Shown here: positions 55,174-63,916 of the stretch, piece by piece
Numbering within the stretch: position 1 is the first letter of the stretch
Layout of the letters: every line of letters starts with the position of its first letter
NCBI GenBank assembly: GCA_038225475.1
Contig: JBBRRA010000007.1
Coordinates: 62,001-126,000, forward strand
Direction: 5' to 3'
Length of the DNA: 64,000 nt
Source: Polymorphobacter_B sp038225475
GTDB lineage: Bacteria > Pseudomonadota > Alphaproteobacteria > Sphingomonadales > Sphingomonadaceae
Made by a program: the position numbers and the translations under genes
The notes under the pieces: model-generated
The model's input: only the letters and a program-made list of their open reading frames with translations
What the model was told of the DNA's origin: nothing
Databases searched by the model: none

Positions 55174-56535
55174 ATGAGCGCAATACCAGCCGGCCGCCCG
55201 CGTCCCTCGGTGCAGGAGGTGTTCGACACCGATCCCGTGCCGCCGCCGGCTCTGATGCGCATTGAATCGCCGGCGACGGGGCTGGGCACCGGCGACATCC
55301 CGATCGCGCGCTACTTCGACCGGGCGTGGCACGAACGCGAGGTGACCCATGTCTGGCGCAAGACGTGGCAACTCGCGTGCCGCGTCGAGGAAATCCCCAA
55401 TCCTGGCGACCATGTCGTCTATGACATCGTCCACGATTCACTGATCGTCGTCCGCACTGCGACCGGCGACATCAAGGCGCTGGTCAACTCGTGCCTGCAC
55501 CGCGGTACGCTGCTTCGCGACCGCGGCGGGTGCGTCAAGCAGTTCCGCTGCCCGTTCCACAGCTTCACCTGGGCGCTCGACGGCAGTTTCATCGGCATGC
55601 CGTCGGCCTGGGATTTCCCGACCATCGACCGGGCCGAATTTTCGCTGCCCGAGGCGCGGGTGGGCATTTGGGCCGGGTTTGTGTTTATCAACTTCGACGC
55701 CGATGCCGAGCCGCTCGAAACGTATCTCGAAAACCTGCCCGAGCATTTCGCCGACTTCCGGCTCGAAGATCGCTACAAGGCGGCGCACGTCGCCAAGATC
55801 ATGCCGTGCAACTGGAAGCTGGCGATGGAGGCGTTCTGCGAAGCGCTCCACGTGAGTTCGGCGCACCCGCAGGTGATGGGTTATTACGGCGACGAGAATA
55901 CGCAGTATGACGTATGGCCGGGCGTCCGCCACACCAGCCGGATGATCAGCGTTCAGGGCGTTCCGTCTCCCGCCCGCAGCACGACGACGCCTGCCACCAC
56001 GATCGAGCAGATGCGCCGCGACATCCCGTTCTTCGCCGGTAAGCCGATCGAGGTCGCCCCGGGCTCGACCGCGCGCGCGGCTCTCGCCGATCGCGCCCGG
56101 GCAAAAATCGGGCGCTCGTCGGGGCAGGATATGAGCGCGCTGTCCGACAGTGAATCGCTCGATCTGATCGAATATATGCTGTTTCCCAACATGGTCCCAT
56201 GGGGCGGACAGAGCCTGCCGATCTGCTACCGCTTCCGCCCGCACGGCGATGACCCCGAGCGATCCATCATGGAAATCATGTTCCTGTTCGCCAAAGCTCC
56301 CGACGGCAGCCATCCGCCGCCCGCGGCGATCACATGGCTGACCGCCGACCAGCCGTGGACCGACGCGCCCGAACTCGGCAGCGCGGCAATGGTCGCCGAC
56401 CAGGACACCGATAATCTCCGACGCATTCAGCGCGGCCTGCGCGCATCGAAAAAGCCCGGCGTGACGCTCGCGGCATATCAGGAGAGCCGTATCCGGCATT
56501 ACCATGAGACGCTCGATCGCTACATGGCGGAGTAG
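55174..56535 (+). CDS. Rieske-type aromatic-ring-hydroxylating oxygenase, alpha subunit
   Basis: A 453-residue terminal oxygenase. The Rieske [2Fe-2S] ligands are C107, H109, C126 and H129 (CLHRGTLL ... CPFHSFTW). The mononuclear iron ligands fit H226 and H231 in NWKLAMEAFCEALHVSSAHP, with an acid in DQDTDNLRRIQRG near the C-terminus. AMPSxWDFP-like GMPSAWDFPT is usual. No beta subunit, ferredoxin or reductase gene is adjacent, so electrons must come from partners encoded elsewhere. Substrate unknown: aromatic acids, sterols or amines are all possible. Confidence 0.88.
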   Translation: MSAIPAGRPRPSVQEVFDTDPVPPPALMRIESPATGLGTGDIPIARYFDRAWHEREVTHVWRKTWQLACRVEEIPNPGDHVVYDIVHDSLIVVRTATGDIKALVNSCLHRGTLLRDRGGCVKQFRCPFHSFTWALDGSFIGMPSAWDFPTIDRAEFSLPEARVGIWAGFVFINFDADAEPLETYLENLPEHFADFRLEDRYKAAHVAKIMPCNWKLAMEAFCEALHVSSAHPQVMGYYGDENTQYDVWPGVRHTSRMISVQGVPSPARSTTTPATTIEQMRRDIPFFAGKPIEVAPGSTARAALADRARAKIGRSSGQDMSALSDSESLDLIEYMLFPNMVPWGGQSLPICYRFRPHGDDPERSIMEIMFLFAKAPDGSHPPPAAITWLTADQPWTDAPELGSAAMVADQDTDNLRRIQRGLRASKKPGVTLAAYQESRIRHYHETLDRYMAE

Positions 56536-56719
56536 ATCACCAACGGGGGATCGGCGGCCGGAAGACGGCGTTCTGATGAACGGCAGTTGTCGCGGCCAAG
56601 CTGCCCGAAAGCGTCCCGACCGCTGGCGGTCCATATCTGGGAGGCGGGTGAGCGATCTGGACTGACTGGCCCTGGCGCAGATGGTGCTGCTTGAGCCTTA
56701 TTGCGACACGGGTTGTATA

Positions 56720-56953
56720 GGGGTGGGGCCTCAGAAAAATGGCATATAGCCGCAAACTCTTTCGCCAAAATCCCGGATTGTGTCAGTCAAACACGCGAAC
56801 CGTTGGTACCGATACAGCAGCCGCATCGAGAGCATGTTCGGCCGCCCGACGGATTGGCGCTGCTTCGCAACACGCTACGATCGATGTCCTAGCGTTTTCT
56901 TCTCCGCAGTCGCGCACGCCGCAACGGTAGTCTGATCAACGAGGCCTGACCCC
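56720..56953. mobile_element. Deleted IS5-family insertion sequence remnant with terminal inverted repeats
   Basis: GGGGTGGGGCCTC (56720-56732) and GAGGCCTGACCCC (56941-56953) are inverted repeats with 11 of 13 matches. Between them lies the C-terminal end of an IS5-family transposase and little else, so the element is an internally deleted copy of about 234 bp. No clear target duplication remains. It occupies most of the 485-base interval between the Rieske and M13 genes; the rest of that interval shows nothing I can assign. Confidence 0.65.
56786..56935 (+). pseudogene. IS5-family transposase C-terminal fragment
   Basis: The frame reads VKHANRWYRYSSRIESMFGR, then PTDWRCFATRYDRCPSVFF and SAVAHAATVV before a TGA. 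This matches the C-terminus of IS5-family transposases (R-x-x-IE-x-MFG-x-LKDWRR-x-ATRYDRC-P-x-x-F-x-SA-x-x-x-AA). The catalytic glutamate region (the E of RIESMFG) is retained but the rest of the enzyme is missing, so it is inactive. Confidence 0.8.
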
Positions 56954-57020
56954 ATTCACCATATAACGGTGGTTGTTGTTCGGAAGCCGTCGAGCGGTGA
57001 TGTACGGTCCGTTGCTCTTA

Positions 57021-59066
57021 TCAATCCGTCCAGACGTGCACCCGCTGTTCGGGCGGAAGATAAAGCTTATCGCCCGGCTTGACGTCGAACGCGGCATACC
57101 ACGGGTCGAAGTTGCGGACGATGCCGTCGACCCGGTATTTGTCCGGACTATGTGGGTCGCTAAGCAGCCGCTGTCTCTCAGCGCCCTCGCGCATTTTGCC
57201 CTGCCATGCTGCCGCGTAAGCGATGAAGAACCGCTGGTCACCGGTAAAGCCTTCGATAACCGGCGGTTCGCCGTGGCGGACCACATACCGGCGGTAGGCT
57301 GCATACGCCGTCTCGAGCCCGCCGAGGTCGGCAAGGTTTTCGCCGAGCGTCAGCTTGCCCTTGATGTGCACTCCGGGGATCGGCTCGTACTGATCGAACT
57401 GCGCGGCAAGGCGGTTAGCCTTCACGGTGTATTTCGCAGCAGTTGCTTTGGTCCACCAATCGCGTAGGCGGCCCTTTTCGTCATACTGCCGACCCTCGTC
57501 GTCGAAGCCGTGGCCCATTTCGTGCCCGATCGTCGTCGCGCCGGTCTCGGCGTAATTGACCGCCGGGTCCGCCGCCGCGTCGAAGAACGGAGGCTGAAGT
57601 ATGGCAGCCGGCACCGTGATCTGGTTGAGCGTCGGGTCGTAATATGCGTTTACAGTTTGTGGTGTCATCTCCCACAAACCGCGATCGACGGGATGGAAAA
57701 AGCGCGCGAGCTGGAGCCGCCACTCGAACTGCCGCGTTGCGATTGAGTTACCGAGTGGATCGACGCGGCTAACCGCGAGGGTGGAATAGTCTATCCACCG
57801 GATCGGATGTCCGATGCGAGGGTCGAACGTCCCGAGCTTGAGAATCGCCGCCTTTCGAGTGGCATCGTCCATCCACAAAGCATGCGCGATCTTGTCGGCG
57901 TAGGCGGCGCGGACGTCGTCGACCAGCTCCTGCGCCTGGCGCGCAGTCTCGGTGGGCCAATGCTGCTGGACGTAAATCTGCCCGACGGCTTGGCCGAGGC
58001 TGCCGTCGATCATCTGCATACCACGTTTCCACCGTGCTCGCTGCTCAGGAACATCTTTCAACGTCTTGCTGAAAAAGTTGAAGTGCGCATCGTCGAACGA
58101 CTTGGGCAGATAGTCCGCATGGTCGCTGATGAATCGGACCGTCAGATAGTCCAGCCAGGTCGGCAAAGGCACGTCGGCGAGCCGTTTGCCGGCGGCGGTT
58201 ACCGCGGTGGTCTCGGCGACGTCCACCATCTTGGCCGCATCGAGCCCCATCGAAGCAAGCGTGGGCGTCCAGTCGAATTCGGGCGCAAGTGTCGCTAGTT
58301 GTCCGCGCGTCATCGGATTGTGGGTTGCCACCGGATCCCGTCGCCGTTCCGGTGTCCATTGATCCTGAGCAAGGCGAGTTTCGAGTGCGACGATCCGGTC
58401 GGCTTTTGCCGCCGGATCGGCGATCCCGGCAAGCGTTTGCAGGTTGATGAGATAGTCGCGATATGCCCGACGGATGGCGACGTATTTTTCGCCCGTAAGC
58501 AGGTAATAATCGCGGGTCGGCAAACCCAGTCGCGCTTGCCCCGCGGTGGCGGTATATCGTGTGGGGTCATCCTGATCGTTCGAGATGCCAATCGTGATTG
58601 CCGAGGCGTAGCCGGGTTCCATCATCAACCGAACGAGCTGCTCGCGCGTCTTCACCGCTGCGATCCGCGCCAGATAGGGCCGGAGCGGGGTCAGGCCGCG
58701 CGCCTCGATGCCCTTCTCGTCCATCCATGCGGCGTAGAAGTCGCCGACCTGGCGAGCGATCGGCGTCGTCGGGTGCGCCGACACGCGCTCGACGATGCCG
58801 CGCACCTGCTGCTCGATCTCGTCGGGCAGTTCGTAATTATAGCCGGCACCGGCCTTATCGGCTGGAATTACATAGTCGCGCAGCCACTTGCCTTCGGCGA
58901 AGGCAAAAAAGTCATCACCCGGTTTGATCGCTCTGTCCATGTCGCTGACCGCGACCCCCCATGTGCCGTAACGGGGTGCCTTCGAAGGCTCAGCAGCGGA
59001 AATGATCGCAGGAGCTAGGATAGTCGCAGCAAGCAACAGGGCGAGGCGCATGCCAGAGTCTTTCAT
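57021..59066 (-). CDS. M13 family zinc metallopeptidase (neprilysin-like)
   Basis: A 681-residue secreted or periplasmic endopeptidase of oligopeptides. Signal region RLALLLAATILAPAIISAAE; N-terminal domain GTWGVAVSDMDRAIKPGDDFFAFAEGKWL; the M13 hallmark NAYYDPTLNQITVPAAILQPPFF; the zinc motif HEMGH at about 515-519 with GFDDEGRQYDEKG; the third ligand region LTLGENLADLGGLETAYAA; and the C-terminal YRVDGIVRNFDPWYAAFDVKPGDKLY ending in WTD near the family CxW position. A second ATG at 59051 is an alternative start. The 247 bases up to the next gene show no support for another gene. Confidence 0.92.
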   Translation of the reverse strand: MKDSGMRLALLLAATILAPAIISAAEPSKAPRYGTWGVAVSDMDRAIKPGDDFFAFAEGKWLRDYVIPADKAGAGYNYELPDEIEQQVRGIVERVSAHPTTPIARQVGDFYAAWMDEKGIEARGLTPLRPYLARIAAVKTREQLVRLMMEPGYASAITIGISNDQDDPTRYTATAGQARLGLPTRDYYLLTGEKYVAIRRAYRDYLINLQTLAGIADPAAKADRIVALETRLAQDQWTPERRRDPVATHNPMTRGQLATLAPEFDWTPTLASMGLDAAKMVDVAETTAVTAAGKRLADVPLPTWLDYLTVRFISDHADYLPKSFDDAHFNFFSKTLKDVPEQRARWKRGMQMIDGSLGQAVGQIYVQQHWPTETARQAQELVDDVRAAYADKIAHALWMDDATRKAAILKLGTFDPRIGHPIRWIDYSTLAVSRVDPLGNSIATRQFEWRLQLARFFHPVDRGLWEMTPQTVNAYYDPTLNQITVPAAILQPPFFDAAADPAVNYAETGATTIGHEMGHGFDDEGRQYDEKGRLRDWWTKATAAKYTVKANRLAAQFDQYEPIPGVHIKGKLTLGENLADLGGLETAYAAYRRYVVRHGEPPVIEGFTGDQRFFIAYAAAWQGKMREGAERQRLLSDPHSPDKYRVDGIVRNFDPWYAAFDVKPGDKLYLPPEQRVHVWTD

Positions 59067-59313
59067 CGTAAAAGCGAAGGTCAGCTAGACCGAGCCATCG
59101 GCACGCGCCAAGCAAAATCGGTAGCAAATAGTGGCGTCAGCCATCGTCGGGTCAGCGACGAGTCGAACGTCAGCTGTTATGTCGAACGCCGCGAGCCGAA
59201 AATCTGGAGCCGGCCCCGTCTCGGCATCAGGCAAGGTCGTTTCGGCAGAGGCGGCCTCGGGGGGCGTTCAGATAACGGATTGCCCGGCGCGACCGCAGCG
59301 AATGATGCTGTGC

Positions 59314-60300
59314 TTATCGGTCGATCGCGGCCATCGAGGCCTCCGGATAGCGCGTGCCGGTCGCGGTTCCCGCCGGCAGCGCCTTGTCGATGCGCCGCAG
59401 GTCGGCATCATCGAGCATCACCGTCAGTGCGCCGAGACTATCCTCGAGATAGGCGCGCCGCTTCGTGCCGGGGATCGGCACGATGTCGTTGCCCTGAGCA
59501 AGAACCCACGCAAGTGCGAGCTGCGCGGGCGTGCAGCCTTTTTCAGCCGCAATGGTCTCCACAGCCTTTGCCAGATCGAGGTTCTTGGCAAATGCCGCTC
59601 CCTGAAAGCGCGGATGGTTGCGCCGACTGTCGCCTGCCTCCAAGTCGTCGGGACTTTTAAACTGCCCCGTCAGGAAGCCGCGGCCGAGCGGGCTGTACGG
59701 CACGAAGCCGATGCCGAGTGCGCGTAGCGTGGGCAAGATTTCGTCTTCGGGATCGCGCGTCCATAGCGAATATTCGGTCTGAAGCGCCGAGATCGGATGC
59801 ACGGCATGAGCCCGGCGGATTGTCGCCGGCGACGCCTCCGAAAGGCCGAGGTGTTTCACCTTTCCTGCCGTCACCAGCTCGGCCATCGCCCCGATCGTGT
59901 CTTCGATCGGCACTTTCGGATCGACGCGATGCTGATAATAGAGATCGATCACGTCGAGCCCGAGCCGCTTAAGGCTCGCGTCGCACGATTGCCGGACATA
60001 GTCGGGATGGCCGTTGACGCCGCGGAAACTGCCGTCCGGCCCACGGACATTGCCGAACTTGGTGGCGACGACAACCCCGTCGCGCCGCTCGCGCACCGCC
60101 CGGCCGATCAGTTCCTCGTTGGCGCCGACGCCGTACATATCGGCGGTGTCGAGAAAGGTCACCCCGAGATCGAGTGCGCGGTTGATCGTCGCGATCGACT
60201 CCGCTTCGTCGCGGGTACCGTAGAAGTCCGACATTCCCATGCAGCCGAGGCCGAGGGCTGAAACTTCGAGGCCTTGGCGGCCGAGCTTGCGGGTTTCCAT
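59314..60300 (-). CDS. Aldo/keto reductase
   Basis: NADPH-dependent oxidoreductase of the AKR superfamily (YakC/AKR13-like), 328 residues. TIM barrel starting METRKLGRQGLEVSALGLGC; catalytic Asp51 and Tyr56 in FLDTADMYGVGANEELIG, Lys in VVATKFGNV, His in DLYYQHRVDP; cofactor segment YSPLGRGFLTG and IPIPGTKR-like VPIPGTKRRAYLEDSL. Physiological substrate unknown. It stands in an accessory stretch with no obvious operon partner; the gap to the next gene upstream is 129 bases. Confidence 0.92.
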   Translation of the reverse strand: METRKLGRQGLEVSALGLGCMGMSDFYGTRDEAESIATINRALDLGVTFLDTADMYGVGANEELIGRAVRERRDGVVVATKFGNVRGPDGSFRGVNGHPDYVRQSCDASLKRLGLDVIDLYYQHRVDPKVPIEDTIGAMAELVTAGKVKHLGLSEASPATIRRAHAVHPISALQTEYSLWTRDPEDEILPTLRALGIGFVPYSPLGRGFLTGQFKSPDDLEAGDSRRNHPRFQGAAFAKNLDLAKAVETIAAEKGCTPAQLALAWVLAQGNDIVPIPGTKRRAYLEDSLGALTVMLDDADLRRIDKALPAGTATGTRYPEASMAAIDR

Positions 60301-60429
60301 ATTATCGCTCCTTCGGAAGCCGAGGCTGACGCCTTCGGCTGCGTGATCGGTATCCGGTGCAACGTGGACGGCGGCGGTTTGTTGCCTAGCTCGATACCGC
60401 GACGGCCGAACATTAGTCTTTGGAAATGC

Positions 60430-61404
60430 TTAATCGTCCACCGGCTTTGGCGTGCGTTTCACTCCCGCCAACTCCTGCTCCATGTAGCCGAGTTCGAGCG
60501 GGGCGAAATAGCTGAACGCCGTCCAGTCCCCGTGCTTCCTCGCGAGTTCGGGCTGCGCTGCCTCGACCAGGGCCGCTCCGGAAAGGCCGCCGGCGCGCTC
60601 GCGTTGGACGATAGTTTTAAGGTCGCGCAGATATGTTGCAAAGTCCCTGACCTCGTTGACCGTCGCGATGTCACCGTGCCCCGGAACGAAGGTCATGCCG
60701 CCAGCGCCCTGGTCGGTCGTCAGCGTGTCGATTGTCTCGATCCAGCGGGCGATCGTCCCGTCGATAATATTAGGCGAGACATGGTTCCAAAGAATGTCGC
60801 CGCAAAACAACACCTTGGCGTCGGGGATGCTGACTATCAAGTCGCCGCCGGTGTGGCCGAGTGCTGGCCGGACAATGACCTTGCGCTTTCCAAGCCAGAT
60901 CGTCAGGTCTTTGTCGGTGACCACATCAGGTAGCGCGAGCGACTCGATCGTCGCTTTGAGCTCTGGCGTCAGATGACTACCGAGCAGGTGAAGATTGTCC
61001 GTCCGCACCCATCCGCGAACGTTGCGATGGGCGATGATAATTGCTCCGGCGGCTTTCAAAACCGCGTCGCCGCCCATGTGATCGACATGATAGTGGGTGT
61101 TGACCACATACCGGATTGGGAGTGGCGTCAGCTTCCTGATTTCGTTGATAAGAGCCTTGCTCGCCTGCGGATTGAAAAAGCTGTCGATGACCAACACGCC
61201 GTCGTCGCCAATCACGAAGCCAGCGTTCGATCCGGCATCACCCTTGGGCCCATCAATCGCGGCGTAGACCCCCGTCCCGATGGACTTTAGCGCAAACGGC
61301 GGCGATCCGGGCGCAGCTTCCGCCGCAATGGCGTGAGCTGAGAGCGAAGAAACCGCGACCGCGGCCACCATCAAAAGTCGGCCAATCAAACCCGTACCGT
61401 TCAT
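60430..61404 (-). CDS. Secreted metallo-beta-lactamase-fold hydrolase
   Basis: A 324-residue protein with signal peptide LMVAAVAVSSLSAHAIAAEA. The zinc motif is NTHYHVDHMGG (H104, H106, D108, H109), then GHTGGDLIVSIPDAKVLFCGDIL and FVPGHGDIAT. The fold matches periplasmic MBL proteins of the quinoprotein-relay/lactamase-like group; beta-lactamase activity cannot be claimed from this. The surrounding genes (M13 peptidase, gamma-glutamyltransferase) are also secreted hydrolases. Confidence 0.88.
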   Translation of the reverse strand: MNGTGLIGRLLMVAAVAVSSLSAHAIAAEAAPGSPPFALKSIGTGVYAAIDGPKGDAGSNAGFVIGDDGVLVIDSFFNPQASKALINEIRKLTPLPIRYVVNTHYHVDHMGGDAVLKAAGAIIIAHRNVRGWVRTDNLHLLGSHLTPELKATIESLALPDVVTDKDLTIWLGKRKVIVRPALGHTGGDLIVSIPDAKVLFCGDILWNHVSPNIIDGTIARWIETIDTLTTDQGAGGMTFVPGHGDIATVNEVRDFATYLRDLKTIVQRERAGGLSGAALVEAAQPELARKHGDWTAFSYFAPLELGYMEQELAGVKRTPKPVDD

Positions 61405-61431
61405 TGCGACGCCCCTAAGTTTCCGTCCTCG

Positions 61432-61635
61432 CTACGTCGTGCAAGCCTGCACCGTTGCTTGGATAGCAGCATAATCGGTGGGTAGCATATCGGGTTCAAA
61501 CTTCGCGCTGACCAACCCCAGCGTATGCCAGGGTGACCGGGACAAGCCCGTTTGAACACTGTCGAACTCGACGCCGACGGTCGCGAATACGATGCTGGAA
61601 TGCGCTTGCAGCGCCATCGGCATTGGCTGCTGCAT
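61432..61635 (-). CDS. Possible small hypothetical protein
   Basis: A 67-residue ORF reading MQQPMPMALQAHSSIVFATV, then GLSRSPWHTLGLVSAKFEPD and ending MLPTDYAAIQATVQACTT. A good ribosome site (GAGGG, 5 bases before ATG) supports it. It lies 27 bases upstream of the MBL-fold gene on the same strand, so the two could be co-transcribed. No family is recognised; it could also be a fragment of a larger lost gene. The 98 bases between it and ggt hold presumed promoters. Confidence 0.35.
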   Translation of the reverse strand: MQQPMPMALQAHSSIVFATVGVEFDSVQTGLSRSPWHTLGLVSAKFEPDMLPTDYAAIQATVQACTT

Positions 61636-61733
61636 GGTTGCCCTCGGAAAACCTGGGCGCCGCGGTGAGCGCGGTTTGGGGGCAACGCGACAGACTGCTT
61701 CCATTCCTGCTGATCTTCCGGCAGATTCGGACA

Positions 61734-63497
61734 ATGCGCATCCTTCGAACAGCTCTTGCCCCACTCTGGTTGGCCATTGCCGCATCTTCGGCACACGCTG
61801 CAGACCGCGAACCGATCGCCGGATCGGGCGGAATGGTCGTCAGCGCGCAACATCTCGCGTCCGATGTTGGAGCAGACGTTTTACGGCACGGCGGCAATGC
61901 GATCGATGCAGCCGTCGCGGTCGGCTATGCACTGGCGGTTGTCTATCCGCAGGCGGGCAATATCGGCGGCGGCGGTTTCATGACCGTGCACCTTGCCGAT
62001 GGACGCAATACCTTCCTCGACTTTCGAGAGAAGGCGCCCGCCGCTGCGACCGCGACGATGTTTCAGGACGCCGCGGGACAAGTTGTTGCTGGAAAGTCCA
62101 CCGACACCTGGCAGGCCGTCGGCGTGCCGGGGACTGTGCTGGGTTTGGAAACCGCGCGCGTTCGCTATGGCACGATGTCACGCGAGGCATTGATGGCGCC
62201 AGCGATCCGCCTTGCCCGGGCGGGGTTCGTGTTCGGCCAGGGCGATGCCGGCGTGATGGCACTGGAAGCGGAAAAGCTCGCACGTGATCCCGCAGCGCGA
62301 GCAATCTTCGCGCCGCAAGGACGTCCGTTGACCAAAGGCGATCGGCTGGTCCAAGCCGATCTTGCCAACACGCTCGAAGCGGTTGCCGAAAAGGGGCCCG
62401 CGGCTTTCTACGGCGGACCGATCGGCACGGCGATCGTTGCTGCAAGCCGCGCCGCCGGCGGCCTGCTGACCGCAGCTGATTTCGATCGGTACAAGGTCCG
62501 TGAACTTGCACCAATCGAGTGCGACTATCGCGACTATCACATTATCTCCGCTCCGCCGCCAAGCTCGGGCGGGGTGTCGCTATGCCAGACGCTTAACATC
62601 CTGCAGGGCTATGACCTTGCGGCGATGGGGTTCCACTCTGCAGCCGAGGTCCACGTCCTCGCCGAGGCGCTGCGGCGGGTCTATGTTGATCGCAACAACA
62701 AGCTCGGCGACCCGGACTTTGTTGCAAACCCGATCGCCCAGTTGCTCGATCCTGCTTATGCCGCACGCCTGCGGTCATCGATCGATCCGGAGCGAGCGAC
62801 CCTATCGTCAACCCTTGGGCCGGCAGTTCCGTCGCACGAGGGCCATAGTACCACGCAGTACGACGTGCTCGATGCGAAGGGAAACGCCGTCTCGGTCACC
62901 TACACCCTCAACGACTGGTTCGGCGCGCACCGGGTCGCCGGGCGGACCGGTATCGTGATGAACAACGAGATGGACGACTTCACGTCCAAAGTCGGCGCGC
63001 CCAATATGTTCGGGCTTGTGCAAGGGGCCAACAACGCGATCGCGCCGGGCAAGACGCCCCTTAGCTCCATGGCTCCGACGATCGTGACGAAAGACGGCCG
63101 GGTGGCGCTCATCATCGGTAGCCCGGGAGGCTCGCGCATCATCACGATCACGCTGGAAGCCATCGTCAATATGATCGACCACGGCATGGACGTGCAGGCG
63201 GCGATCGACGCGCCCCGTATCCACGAGCAGTGGCTGCCGGATGTCATCTCGGTCGAACCCTTCGCGCTCGCTCCCGAAACGCGAAGGCTGCTCGAAGCGC
63301 GTGGTTATATGTTCAGTGATGAAGACGTCTGGGGCATCGCCGAGGGGATTGTGACCGGGGCGCCGGCCCTGCACGGCGCGACAGCCAGTGATAAAAATCG
63401 AGTCTTAGGTTTCGGGATGCCGCCACTCGCGGGCGCGACGATGTTCGGCGGGCACGATGCTCGCGGTGGCGCAGGTTCGGTCGCGGTCGTGAACTGA
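61734..63497 (+). CDS. ggt: Gamma-glutamyltransferase
   Basis: Periplasmic enzyme that hydrolyses glutathione or transfers its gamma-glutamyl group. The 587-residue product has signal peptide ILRTALAPLWLAIAASSAHA, then GMVVSAQHLASDVGADVLRHGGNAIDAAVAVGYAL and GNIGGGGFMTVH. Self-cleavage is expected before Thr373 in GHSTTQYDVLD, the N-terminal nucleophile of the small subunit; the following His of the usual TTHYS is Gln here. MNNEMDDF and PLSSMAPTIVTKDGR are further GGT motifs. The ATG at 61734 gives a normal signal peptide; the longer frame upstream is not used. Confidence 0.95.
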   Translation: MRILRTALAPLWLAIAASSAHAADREPIAGSGGMVVSAQHLASDVGADVLRHGGNAIDAAVAVGYALAVVYPQAGNIGGGGFMTVHLADGRNTFLDFREKAPAAATATMFQDAAGQVVAGKSTDTWQAVGVPGTVLGLETARVRYGTMSREALMAPAIRLARAGFVFGQGDAGVMALEAEKLARDPAARAIFAPQGRPLTKGDRLVQADLANTLEAVAEKGPAAFYGGPIGTAIVAASRAAGGLLTAADFDRYKVRELAPIECDYRDYHIISAPPPSSGGVSLCQTLNILQGYDLAAMGFHSAAEVHVLAEALRRVYVDRNNKLGDPDFVANPIAQLLDPAYAARLRSSIDPERATLSSTLGPAVPSHEGHSTTQYDVLDAKGNAVSVTYTLNDWFGAHRVAGRTGIVMNNEMDDFTSKVGAPNMFGLVQGANNAIAPGKTPLSSMAPTIVTKDGRVALIIGSPGGSRIITITLEAIVNMIDHGMDVQAAIDAPRIHEQWLPDVISVEPFALAPETRRLLEARGYMFSDEDVWGIAEGIVTGAPALHGATASDKNRVLGFGMPPLAGATMFGGHDARGGAGSVAVVN

Positions 63498-63530
63498 GCG
63501 CCTTGCCAGTTCAAACTGGCGGCGCGTTTT
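63498..63530 (+). terminator. Rho-independent terminator of ggt
   Basis: Starts on the base after the ggt stop. GCGCC, a TT bulge and GCCAGT pair with ACTGGC and GGCGC around a TCAA loop, followed by GTTTT. A good intrinsic terminator. From here to 63786 (about 255 bases) I see no gene, repeat or RNA. Confidence 0.8.
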
Positions 63531-63786
63531 GGTTTGCGATCGCTCCTGTAAACCGCGTCCCGACCACCGATCGTAAAATCGCAAATGTACGAGGGGTGTT
63601 GGCAATCTGAGTTTGGCTGGGGCGTGCCGCCGCCATGCGTGGCGCATTCATAATGCCGAGATTTGAGGTGCGGGTCGGTTGGCATAAAGTCGCGCGCAAG
63701 CGAGGCTTGGCAGTGCGCCGAGGCTGGGGCCACCACGATGCGCCTAAGTCATTCACGAATGCATTGCGTTAGTTATGAAGTTCCGT

Positions 63787-63862
63787 TGGTGGAGCAGAGG
63801 GGGATCGAACCCCTGACCTCAGCAGTGCGATTGCTGCGCTCTCCCATCTGAGCTACTGCCCC
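63787..63862 (-). tRNA. tRNA-Ala (CGC)
   Basis: On the minus strand the 76 bases fold as a complete cloverleaf: acceptor GGGGCAG pairing with CTGCTCC, D-arm GCTC-AGATGGGA-GAGC, anticodon stem CAGCA/TGCTG around the loop ATCGCAC with anticodon CGC, T-arm AGGGG-TTCGATC-CCCCT, and an encoded CCA tail. The body closely follows bacterial tRNA-Ala. CGC reads GCG codons, abundant in this high-GC genome. Confidence 0.97.
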
Positions 63863-63916
63863 ACACCGACGGAAGCTGCACCGTATAGGCGGCGGTTGGT
63901 GGTGATGCAACGGCGA

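Noticed and set aside
56520..56768. Minus-strand ORFs of 72-83 codons after the Rieske gene
   Set aside because: They cross the left inverted repeat of the IS remnant and look like random frames.
59131..59727. Plus-strand 198-codon frame between the M13 and aldo/keto reductase genes
   Set aside because: Two thirds is antisense to the reductase, the rest has no ribosome site and no recognisable sequence.
63305..63736. Minus-strand 143-codon frame at the end of ggt
   Set aside because: Overlaps ggt coding sequence and its terminator; no motif.
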